Below are positions 38,357 through 45,877 of a DNA stretch of 64,000 bases, piece by piece. The stretch comes from Burkholderiales bacterium. Lineage in GTDB: Bacteria; Pseudomonadota; Gammaproteobacteria; Burkholderiales; Casimicrobiaceae. Numbering within the stretch: the stretch's first letter is position 1; the number at the start of each line of letters is the position of its first letter. The stretch lies in assembly GCA_016790165.1 (NCBI GenBank), contig JAEUPL010000001.1, positions 1-64,000 on the forward strand. The letters run 5' to 3'. Made by a program: the position numbers and the translations under genes. Under the pieces are notes generated by a model that was not told the origin of the DNA, ran no database searches, and worked only from the letters and a program-made list of their open reading frames with translations.

Positions 38357-38716
38357 TCAGAGAGACGAGGCGAGCCATTGAGGGCGCTCGGGCCGCTCGG
38401 CGTTGTAGTCGCGCGCTAAAGAACGGTTATGAGCAAACATTGCGTTGCCCAAATCTATGCGCCGTGTGGTGAATTCGGCGTGCAACAACATCAGTTGCGC
38501 AGTGCATAAGTGCGAGGTGCTGCAATCTGCGCCACAATCGATGCGATCGCTTGCAGCCTGCGGATCGAGCGCGTGTTCGTGACCGGTTGATGCGTCATGC
38601 GCATGGATGGCGGACGTCGATGCATGATTGTGATGCGCGTGCACTTCTTCGAACGCGGCAAGACTCGCTTGCAGCGGCATCCAAAACAGTAGCAGAAGAA
38701 TCACCAATCGTTTCAC
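38357..38716 (-). CDS. CzcI-like small periplasmic metal-binding protein
   Basis: 119 residues from GTG 38716, chosen because the signal peptide (KRLVILLLLFWMPLQASLAA) starts there. The mature part is His-rich (HAHHNHASTSAIHAHDASTG) with cysteines in CGADCSTSHLC and ends PERPQW, as in CzcI proteins that lead Czc operons. It is first gene of the RND operon and may modulate or sense metal. The start is not certain. Confidence 0.7.
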   Translation of the reverse strand: MKRLVILLLLFWMPLQASLAAFEEVHAHHNHASTSAIHAHDASTGHEHALDPQAASDRIDCGADCSTSHLCTAQLMLLHAEFTTRRIDLGNAMFAHNRSLARDYNAERPERPQWLASSL

Positions 38717-38841
38717 AAGATAATTATTCCATGGAATCGCTAGGCCGTGGGTAAGAGAGAACCCGTAGCGCGAAGTTCCCCACGCGTCACAACTTGTGCG
38801 CGGCCGCTCGATTCGGCCGTCGCCCACAACGATGGCCCTGC

Positions 38842-41109
38842 TCATCGACGCAGAAGTCGCAAGCCGTTAGCGACGACTAATAGGCTTGCGCCAACATCGG
38901 CGAACACCGCCATCCACATGCTCGATTGACCGACGATCGTGAGCACCAAGAACACCGCTTTGATCCCCAAAGCGAATGTAATGTTTTGCCAAAGAATGGT
39001 GTGCGTGCGCTTCGACAATCGAATCGTTTCTGGGATGCGTCGCAGATCATCGTTCATCACCGCAATGTCCGCCGCTTCGATCGCCGTATCGGTACCCGCC
39101 CCACCCATCGCAAAGCCAATGTCCGAGCGTGCGAGTGCTGGTGCGTCGTTAATGCCATCGCCGGTCATTGCCGTTGCACCGTATTGCCGTTGCAAGTTTT
39201 GAATTGCTGTTAGTTTGTCTTCGGGCAATAGGTTGCCGCGAGCATCGACAATCCCCGCTTGCTTCGCCACTGTGCTGGCCGTGGCTTGGTTGTCTCCCGT
39301 GAGCATGACCGGCGTCACACCCAATTTGAGCATTTCGGCCACGGCTTCCCGCGACGAGGGCTTGATCGTGTCGGCGACGGCGTACAACGCAACGATCTCG
39401 CGCTCGCTCGCGAGCAGCGTGACCGTACGTCCTTGGCTCTCGTGGGCTTTCAACTGAGCTTCAATTGCTGGTGTCGAAAGTTCACGCTCTACGAGTAGGC
39501 GATGGTTGCCCAGCCAATATGCGGTACCCTCAATCAAACCGCGCACGCCGCGCCCGGCGATGGCAGCAAACCCCTCAACGGGTTTCGTATCTGCCGTCAG
39601 TCCCGTCGCAATGGCCTTCGAAACGGGATGATCCGATTGCGCCGCGAGACTGCGCGCGAGCACGGCGGCTGCGTCACTCGAATGGCGCTCGGAGAGCAAT
39701 TCCGAGGCGACTAGCTTGGGTTTTCCTTCGGTGATTGTGCCCGTCTTGTCGAGCGCAACGGCTTTGAGCTTACGCGCGTCCTCAAGATAAACCCCGCCCT
39801 TGATCAAAATGCCGCGCCGTGCGGCCGCAGCGAGCGCGCTCACCACCGTGACCGGCGTAGAGATTACGAGGGCGCACGGGCACGCGATCACAAGCAACAC
39901 GAGCGCTTTGTAAACAGCCGTCGTCCACGTCCAGCCGAGCAGCCACGGTGCGAGTGCAGCCACGGCGATGGCGAGCATGAAGACAGCCGGCGTGTAGATC
40001 GCGGCGAAGCGGTCGACGAAGCGCTGTGTGGGCGCTCGGCTGCCCTGTGCCTGCTCGACGGCGTGAATGATGCGCGCGAGGGTGCTATCGCTTGCTGCAG
40101 CCGTGACCCTTACCTCAAGGGTGGCCGTCTCGTTGATCGTGCCCGCGAATACAGGGTCGCCAGGTTGCTTATCGACAGGAATACTCTCGCCGGTGACGGG
40201 TGCCTGATTGATTGTGCTGTGGCCCTTGACAATTTCACCGTCGAGAGGAACTCGCGCACCCGGTTTCACGCGGACAATCGCGCCGAGCGCCACGGCTTTC
40301 GAGAGCACCGAGGCAAACTGACCATCGGCCTGCTGCACCTCAGCTTCTTCTGGGGCTAGCGCCATTAGACTCGCAATCGCGTTACGTGCGCGATCGACGG
40401 CGCGTGCTTCGATTAACTCCGCAATGGCGTAGAGCGCCATCACCATCGCAGCTTCCGGCCATTGCCCAATAAAGAAAGCCCCCGTAACCGCAACCGTCAT
40501 TAACACGTTGATATTTAGGCGACGCTGCCGAAGTGCAATCCAGCCTTTTTGGTACGTACTTAACCCGGCCAAGCCAATCGCGATTGCGGCCAGCGTCATG
40601 CCTGCAATCTTCCAGGGCATCCCGTCAGGCGCAAAGTAGGCGACGGCTTCTGCAGCAATCGCAAACATGAGCGCCGCGATGTAGCGCGTCATACCCGACC
40701 AGCGCTCACCAAGGGATGCAGGCCGTTCTGAGTCAGCCGGATTGTGTGCACCGTCCGCGCGTTCCTGTGGGGCTCGTGCGTGCGCTGGCAGGGAATCAAT
40801 CGGTTCCGCAACAAAACCCGCACGACGAATTGCGTCAAGTGCGAGGGGAAGTGCGGTCGCGGAGGCGTCGATCAACAAGCTTCGCTCTTTTAGTCGAAAC
40901 TTCAATGAGCGTATGCCGTCGATGGGTTCGAGCGCTCGGCGAATCTCGCTTTCTTCGGAGGCACAGTCCATCGTGGGAATACGCCAACTCGTCGTTGTCT
41001 GCGTCGGTGCGATCACCCGCGCGTCCGCGTCGCGCGCACTTGGTTCACAAGCCGGCAACGCATCAGATCCGCAGGCGTCGCAAGAAGCATCAGGGTTGGT
41101 GGAGGTCAT
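38842..41109 (-). CDS. cadA: Cd2+/Zn2+/Pb2+-exporting P1B-type ATPase
   Basis: 755 residues. N terminus: Cys-rich segment (CDACGSDALPAC), then one HMA-type domain with MDCASEE (about 42-105), the acidic variant of the metal loop used for divalent metals. The core has the CPC motif near 410 (ACPCALV), phosphorylation site DKTGT near 450 and [10 protein letters not shown]. It exports Zn, Cd or Pb from the cytoplasm. It is divergent from CadR, with the operator at 41139-41170. Confidence 0.92.
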   Translation of the reverse strand: MTSTNPDASCDACGSDALPACEPSARDADARVIAPTQTTTSWRIPTMDCASEESEIRRALEPIDGIRSLKFRLKERSLLIDASATALPLALDAIRRAGFVAEPIDSLPAHARAPQERADGAHNPADSERPASLGERWSGMTRYIAALMFAIAAEAVAYFAPDGMPWKIAGMTLAAIAIGLAGLSTYQKGWIALRQRRLNINVLMTVAVTGAFFIGQWPEAAMVMALYAIAELIEARAVDRARNAIASLMALAPEEAEVQQADGQFASVLSKAVALGAIVRVKPGARVPLDGEIVKGHSTINQAPVTGESIPVDKQPGDPVFAGTINETATLEVRVTAAASDSTLARIIHAVEQAQGSRAPTQRFVDRFAAIYTPAVFMLAIAVAALAPWLLGWTWTTAVYKALVLLVIACPCALVISTPVTVVSALAAAARRGILIKGGVYLEDARKLKAVALDKTGTITEGKPKLVASELLSERHSSDAAAVLARSLAAQSDHPVSKAIATGLTADTKPVEGFAAIAGRGVRGLIEGTAYWLGNHRLLVERELSTPAIEAQLKAHESQGRTVTLLASEREIVALYAVADTIKPSSREAVAEMLKLGVTPVMLTGDNQATASTVAKQAGIVDARGNLLPEDKLTAIQNLQRQYGATAMTGDGINDAPALARSDIGFAMGGAGTDTAIEAADIAVMNDDLRRIPETIRLSKRTHTILWQNITFALGIKAVFLVLTIVGQSSMWMAVFADVGASLLVVANGLRLLRR

Positions 41110-41138
41110 TGAGGGGTCTCGGCCAGTGATAATGAGCG

Positions 41139-41170
41139 AATTAAAAACCCTGTAGTTGCTACAGAGTCAA
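41139..41170 (-). promoter_or_regulatory. CadR-type operator-promoter of the Cd/Zn/Pb ATPase gene
   Basis: On the minus strand: -35 TTGACT (41170-41165), then a 20-bp spacer to TTAATT (41144-41139). A near-perfect 9+9 dyad ACCCTGTAG-TTG-CTACAGAGT (41147-41167) lies inside the spacer. Both sequence and geometry match CadR/PbrR-type sites. Confidence 0.87.
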
Positions 41171-41205
41171 GCGTAGAATACAAAGCACAATCTAGGAGAA
41201 CCCGC

Positions 41206-41631
41206 ATGCGAATCGGCGAGCTCGCTCAAGCCATAGGGATTGACGTTGAAACAATCCGCTATTACGAGAAATTCGGGTTACTCCCAGCGCCTGCGCGGGA
41301 GGCCAATGGCTATCGGCGCTATGGAGTCCCGCAGCTCGAACGACTGGCATTTATTCGACATTGCCGCGCACTCGACATGCCGCTGGCCGACGTGACGCGT
41401 CTGTTCAACTTTTTGGATCAGCCATCGCGAGATTGCGGAGATATCAATACCCTGGTCGATGAGCAGCTTGCGCGTGTCCAAGCAAGGTTGCGAAGCATGC
41501 GCGCCTTGGAGAAACAGTTGACGACGTTGCGCAAGCAATGCACTGCGCCGCACACGGCAAATAAGTGCGGCATTCTGCAAGAGTTGGTATCTGCGGCGCA
41601 TGGTGAGGCATGCGTCTGCCACACCACTTGA
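41206..41631 (+). CDS. cadR: CadR/PbrR-type MerR-family regulator
   Basis: 141 residues from ATG 41206 with AGGAG 8 nt upstream. N-terminal HTH (MRIGELAQAIGIDVETIRYY). The metal-binding cysteines are in RDCGDI, KQCTAPHTANKC and the C-terminal CVCH, the pattern of Cd(II)/Pb(II) sensors. It activates the divergent ATPase gene through the long-spacer promoter between them. Confidence 0.92.
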   Translation: MRIGELAQAIGIDVETIRYYEKFGLLPAPAREANGYRRYGVPQLERLAFIRHCRALDMPLADVTRLFNFLDQPSRDCGDINTLVDEQLARVQARLRSMRALEKQLTTLRKQCTAPHTANKCGILQELVSAAHGEACVCHTT

Positions 41632-41724
41632 GGCACGACCGGTCACGGCTACGCAGGCTGCCCACACGATCTTGATCGCTTTTCTGCGTAGAAACTTTTA
41701 CTCGACAGTCGGCCAGGAGCCACC

Positions 41725-41756
41725 TTTCAAGTGAGTCGCAATGATTCGACTTGAAA
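41725..41756. other. hairpin between cadR and the metallopeptidase gene
   Basis: TTTCAA (41725-41730) pairs with TTGAAA (41751-41756) and GTCG with CGAC, around an 8-nt loop and a short bulge. There is no T-run on either strand. It separates the metal modules from the ubiquitin-like module and may be a transcription barrier or an old recombination site. Confidence 0.4.
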
Positions 41757-41786
41757 TAGTTGATTTCCCTGCGACCACGTTGAGCA

Positions 41787-42587
41787 TTAACGCGAATCTC
41801 GATAGGAAAAGCTGTTGTCGGTTTCCTCCATCATGTCGCTGTTCAAGGTGAGAAGAACCCAAACTTCGCCGTTTCGACCGGCTACGCAACATTCCGTAAT
41901 CTCATGGTCGTCGGCTTCGTCGTTGCTAAACCACACCTCGGCAGGTTGCTTGCCTGGGACTGGATGAAGTTTGCCGCTCTGGACAACATCTATGGCGAAG
42001 CTATCTTCGTCAAGTCGCTTGCAAAGCTGCCATCGACGCGGCACATCACGAGCGCGCAATGACCAAACCAACTTTTCTTTGGTGTAGCACGCAAAGACAA
42101 TAGGACGAGCATTTACGTTTACCAGTCGCAAAGCGGTTGCGAGTAAGCTTGTGTCGAATTGCTGCCTGACTTCGTTAATTTGCTCAAATCCTAAAGTCGT
42201 AAAACCGGTGATCGCAGGATTGAACAAATTCGCTGGCATGAGTAGATGCGCTGCATAGACATCCGCTTCGCGCTCGCGACCCTTCTCCGCAGAAGGAAAG
42301 TTGCGATCCGGCTCATCGACACGACACTGGAAGGAACGGCCGCGATGCATTTCCCAGTGACCCAGTTCGTGCGCAATTGAAAACCGCTCCCGTCCGCGAA
42401 CGTCCGACCGTCGGATGGTTGCTATGGCTTTATCTCCGAAACCCACCAAGGTAGCGTCGCAACCATCGAGCTGTGCGTACTTCACCTGCATGCCCGCATC
42501 GTAGGCAATGGCTTCTACGTCGAGCTCGCTAGCGCTTGTGATACCAAGCTCTGCAATACGAGCTTCGGCGCGTCCACCGGGCGTCAA
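41787..42587 (-). CDS. ImmA/IrrE-family zinc metallopeptidase
   Basis: 266 residues. The zinc motif HELGHWEMH lies near residue 75-83, with a second ligand region EREADVYAAHLLMP; this is the COG2856/DUF955 fold. Relatives cleave repressors (ImmA, IrrE) in response to DNA damage or phage. The start is a TTG at 42587 overlapping the previous stop codon (TTGA), so translation is probably coupled. The C-terminal half (about 130 residues) is not recognised. It is third gene of the minus-strand arm of the ubiquitin-like module. Confidence 0.82.
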   Translation of the reverse strand: MTPGGRAEARIAELGITSASELDVEAIAYDAGMQVKYAQLDGCDATLVGFGDKAIATIRRSDVRGRERFSIAHELGHWEMHRGRSFQCRVDEPDRNFPSAEKGREREADVYAAHLLMPANLFNPAITGFTTLGFEQINEVRQQFDTSLLATALRLVNVNARPIVFACYTKEKLVWSLRARDVPRRWQLCKRLDEDSFAIDVVQSGKLHPVPGKQPAEVWFSNDEADDHEITECCVAGRNGEVWVLLTLNSDMMEETDNSFSYRDSR

Positions 42588-42988
42588 GTTGCGTCACCCG
42601 AGTCGGTTTTGTCCGCCATTAGTCGCTGGATATCTTCGCAGAGACTCATTACGTCCTCATCCGACATGTCCGCATGATTCCTTGCGGCAAGGGTAAAGCG
42701 TGAGTCGTTGGCAGCCGATCGCAGAAACGCACGTGCTTCCATGGGCGAAAACTTCTTTCCGGATGCAGGCGTGATCGACTTTTCTCGATCCATAGCCGCC
42801 CGTGCTCGATCCAAGCGTCTCTTCGCGACGGTCGCTTTCGCAGCAGCAACGATTGCAAGTCCCTTTTCCTTATTCAGTCCGGGTGGATCACCGTCCAAAA
42901 CATCCACATCCTTCATCGCAACGAGTTCTGCAATGTAACTTTCCAAAAAGATCCCGTCCGGGCTGCGTTTTGTGTCCTTCGTATTCAT
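42584..42988 (-). CDS. small protein between sigma-like and ImmA-like genes, function unknown
   Basis: 134 residues, charged and mostly helical, with no signal peptide or membrane segment. Alanine/lysine-rich middle (AIVAAAKATVAKRRLDRAR) and an acidic C terminus (MSDEDVMSLCEDIQRLMADK). It overlaps the genes on both sides by 4 nt. By position it could be an anti-sigma factor, antitoxin or protease substrate; none of this can be read from the sequence. Confidence 0.6.
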   Translation of the reverse strand: MNTKDTKRSPDGIFLESYIAELVAMKDVDVLDGDPPGLNKEKGLAIVAAAKATVAKRRLDRARAAMDREKSITPASGKKFSPMEARAFLRSAANDSRFTLAARNHADMSDEDVMSLCEDIQRLMADKTDSGDAT

Positions 42989-43572
42989 GTTCGTTCCCTC
43001 ATTGCCCGCAACGAATCTAACTTTCGTCCCAAGCGCTTGCGCACGGCATCATGGCGTTTTTCGTCCCAGCCTAGCGCCTTCCTGGCTTCTTCACCGCGCA
43101 TGTCCTCGGCCCACGAAAGAGCAAGGAGCGCAGCTTCGTCGTCATCGCCCAAGGCTCGCAGTAATTGATTCAGTTGACTTGTTCCATCGGCAATCACCTC
43201 TGGAGTTTTATTGTCGACGGCTTGAACAAACGTGACTGTTCCATCATTTGTATCCTCAGACAATCCGTGATCAACCGCTACCGTTCGATCGAAAAGGCCA
43301 TCACGGTTTCTCCAGTTATCACTAATACTGTGCGCAATAAACGGTAGAGCTTTAAATGCATGCACGCCACGCTTCCATCGTCGTGTTCCGTCGAGCAGTA
43401 ACAACACCGCTTCGTGAATCAGCTCTTCACCGGTTACGCCGCTCAGGTCGAAAGCAGACTCATATTGAGCGATTTTGAATAAACGCTTCCAATCGGCGTC
43501 TGACAGCGCGACCAGCGCTGCCTCAACTTCTAGCGCCGACAACCTGTCATCGTCGTCTTTCGCCAACCGCAT
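42985..43572 (-). CDS. sigma-70-like (ECF-type) protein
   Basis: 195 residues from ATG 43572, which has GAGAGGGGG just upstream. Region 2-like helices (GEELIHEAVLLLLDGTRRWK, then HAFKALPFIAHSISDNWRNR) and a region 4-like C terminus (EEARKALGWDEKRHDAVRKR) can be seen. It is probably an alternative sigma factor or transcription regulator controlling the divergent ubiquitin-like genes. It heads a three-gene operon with 4-nt overlaps. Confidence 0.7.
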   Translation of the reverse strand: MRLAKDDDDRLSALEVEAALVALSDADWKRLFKIAQYESAFDLSGVTGEELIHEAVLLLLDGTRRWKRGVHAFKALPFIAHSISDNWRNRDGLFDRTVAVDHGLSEDTNDGTVTFVQAVDNKTPEVIADGTSQLNQLLRALGDDDEAALLALSWAEDMRGEEARKALGWDEKRHDAVRKRLGRKLDSLRAMRERT

Positions 43573-43795
43573 TTGTCCCCCTCTCAATAGAAGCCTTACG
43601 CTCGCCAAGCGCCATTTCTCTGGGTTGCCCGTTGTAAACCACCGGTCGCTGCAAAACCGCCTCCTCCATTGACATAGACGCACGGAAACTGTGCTGCGGA
43701 CAAATATTTTCAGTACTGCGTCCACGCCGCCAAGTTGGAGAGTCTTTCTTATTGTAGGCACCCAATTCTGGGCGTCACGCAACTAAGGATAAAAA

Positions 43796-44104
43796 ATGCT
43801 TAACGATAAGACAGAGGCAAATGAACAAATGGGCGTCCCTGACGGAGACGGGATTCGCAGCAACGAGTGCGGAATCGCCGTGTTCGTCAACGGACGCAAG
43901 AAGATCGTCTCGACTGACCACCTGAGCTATACCGAGGTGGTTCGACTGGCGTTCGCAGATGCGGTTTTCAACGAAAACACGGTCTACACAGTCACCTACA
44001 AGCGCGCTCACGGCAGTAAGCCTCAAGGGTCGATGGTCGATGGCGACAACATCAAGGTACGCGAAGGGATGCAATTCAATGTCACACGAACTGATAAATC
44101 GTAG
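43796..44104 (+). CDS. ubiquitin-like protein (multi-ubiquitin domain family)
   Basis: 102 residues: a non-conserved N-terminal tail, then a beta-grasp domain from CGIAVFVNGRKKIVSTDHLS to DGDNIKVREGMQFNVT. This order matches the 'multi-ubiquitin' family found with bacterial E1-like enzymes; here there is one domain. It ends RTDKS, with no terminal Gly-Gly. AAGGA lies 7 nt before ATG 43796. It is followed with a 26-nt overlap by the E1-like gene, so they are translated together. Confidence 0.78.
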   Translation: MLNDKTEANEQMGVPDGDGIRSNECGIAVFVNGRKKIVSTDHLSYTEVVRLAFADAVFNENTVYTVTYKRAHGSKPQGSMVDGDNIKVREGMQFNVTRTDKS

Positions 44105-45263
44105 TAGCGACCTCGCGCGCCTACGCGATTCGGGATACGAGGTCGAGATTCGCGTGGGTCATTTGCTCGTGCACTCGATCCCTTACGTGAACGCAAGGCG
44201 AGAGATCGTCTTCGGCACACTCGTTTCCTCGCTAGAGCTCACAGGCGACGTAACGAAGCGTCCTGATCAACACGTCGCATTCATTATTGGCGAGCATCCT
44301 TGCAATAAGGATGGGTCTACGCTGACGGCAATCGTACATTCGACTTGCAGACAGCAACTTGCACAAGAACTAACTGTGGATCATTCGTTTTCAAACAAGC
44401 CGCCACAGGGGTACAGCGATTACTTCGAGAAGATGACACGGTACATTGAAATCATCAGTGCACCCGCTCAGTCCTTAGATCCACAGTTGACTGCCAAAAC
44501 GTTTAAGGTTGTGGACTCGCCAGCCGACGACGGAGTTTTTGCGTACCTGGACACCGCCTCAACACGTGCGGGGACTGCGGCAATCAGCCACAAGCTGCGC
44601 ATGGCAAAAGTCGCAATTATTGGCCTCGGTGGAACGGGTTCTTACGTGCTCGATTTGCTTGCCAAGACGCCAATCCGCGAAATTCATCTCTTCGATGCTG
44701 ATGAATTCCTGCAGCACAACGCGTTCAGATCGCCATCGGCACCATCAAAAGAAGCGTTGAACGCGCAGCCCAAAAAAGTCACGTGGTTCAAGGGAATCTA
44801 CTCGAACATGCATCGTGGCATCGTGGCTCACGCGTTCAATGTCGATGACTCGAATGTCACTACGCTAAGCGGGTTCGATTTTGTGTTTCTTTGCATCGAC
44901 AGTGGCACAGCGAGAAAGATGATCGTCGACCATTTACTCTCGGTCGGCGTGCCGTTCATTGACACGGGAATCGGCATCGAAATGGACGTGGAGCACCTTC
45001 ATTTGCGCGGTGCTTGCAGGATCACAACGGGAACCCCTAAGAAGCGCAACCACCTCAGCAAACGAATCCCTTTTGAGAACGAGCTCGACGATGATGTGTA
45101 TCGATCAAACATTCAAACCGCTGATCTCAACTCTTTTTGTGCGGCGCTCGCTGTGATTAAGTGGAAAAAATATTGTGAGTTTTATGCCGACACGGTTCAA
45201 GAGCACGATACCACTTACACAACTGCGTTCAATCTTCTCACGAGTGAAGAGGAAATGATCTAG
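44079..45263 (+). CDS. E1-like ThiF-family enzyme with N-terminal DUF6791 domain
   Basis: 394 residues from ATG 44079. The N-terminal 150 residues (SHELINRSSDLARLRDSGYE to DYFEKMTRYIEIIS) match what I know as DUF6791, always next to ThiF domains; an E2-like role has been suggested for such partners but is not shown. The ThiF Rossmann domain begins at VAIIGLGGTGSYV (G182 onward), with the acidic LFDADEF (D206, D208). Candidate thioester cysteines are C272 (FLCIDSG) and one in RGACRITTG. It should adenylate the C terminus of a ubiquitin-like protein. Confidence 0.82.
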   Translation: MSHELINRSSDLARLRDSGYEVEIRVGHLLVHSIPYVNARREIVFGTLVSSLELTGDVTKRPDQHVAFIIGEHPCNKDGSTLTAIVHSTCRQQLAQELTVDHSFSNKPPQGYSDYFEKMTRYIEIISAPAQSLDPQLTAKTFKVVDSPADDGVFAYLDTASTRAGTAAISHKLRMAKVAIIGLGGTGSYVLDLLAKTPIREIHLFDADEFLQHNAFRSPSAPSKEALNAQPKKVTWFKGIYSNMHRGIVAHAFNVDDSNVTTLSGFDFVFLCIDSGTARKMIVDHLLSVGVPFIDTGIGIEMDVEHLHLRGACRITTGTPKKRNHLSKRIPFENELDDDVYRSNIQTADLNSFCAALAVIKWKKYCEFYADTVQEHDTTYTTAFNLLTSEEEMI

Positions 45264-45652
45264 TGCGAACTACCATCACTCATCAATTCGTCGAATGCAT
45301 TCCAAATACGGTGGAAGACGGCGTTCTCTATGCATCAATTGAGCACGCAACCGCAGTCCATCGATGTTGCTGCGGTTGCGGGTCAGAAATCGTCACGCCG
45401 TTATCGCCAACTGATTGGGCTCTTACATTTGATGGCGACACGCTTTCACTTAATCCGTCAATTGGCAACTGGAGCTTGCCATGTAAATCACATTACTGGA
45501 TCGAGAATAACCGTGTGTTTTGGGGGCGCCGTTTGTCGCAAGTTGCTATAGAGAAAATTCGAGCGCTCGACAAATCAGCTAAAGCCGCTTACTTTGCCGA
45601 ACCGGTTCGCAAAGATATGAGTGGCAATGAGGCTAAGCGTTCGGAAATGTAG
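45263..45652 (+). CDS. DUF6527-family protein with putative zinc site
   Basis: 129 residues from a GTG that overlaps the upstream stop by one base (TAGTG). The core carries HRCCCGCGSEIVTPLSP, then SLNPSIGNWSLPCKSHYWI, the DUF6527 signature. The Cys cluster and PCxSHYW could together bind zinc in a treble-clef-like fold, so a RING-like or adaptor function is conceivable (inference). It is third gene of the ubiquitin-like operon; this family recurs beside ThiF and multi-ubiquitin genes. Confidence 0.8.
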   Translation: MRTTITHQFVECIPNTVEDGVLYASIEHATAVHRCCCGCGSEIVTPLSPTDWALTFDGDTLSLNPSIGNWSLPCKSHYWIENNRVFWGRRLSQVAIEKIRALDKSAKAAYFAEPVRKDMSGNEAKRSEM

Positions 45653-45877
45653 GTGTGACTGAAAGGTATTGGAGCTTCTCGGTTTTGCCAATTTGTTAGC
45701 GCACAGACAATTGGCGCAACTTCGAGTGTCTGCATTGTGTCGCGCGTGCTGAGTCGCCAATGTCCGCTTTCGCGAAAACGATCAAATTGTTTCTCGCAAA
45801 GCACTGCTATCAAGATAACTTTTCTTATCACGTTAGTTAAACGGCATAGCAAAACTGCGGTTGCGTAAAATAAGGGA

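Noticed and set aside
22203-41631. Mercury resistance operon
   Set aside because: The MerR-like regulator at 25076 suggested it, but no merA, merT or merP is present; neighbours are copper genes.
45829-45856. Dyad TAACT..AGTTA as recombinase core site
   Set aside because: Too short and AT-rich to tell from chance; mentioned only as a candidate.
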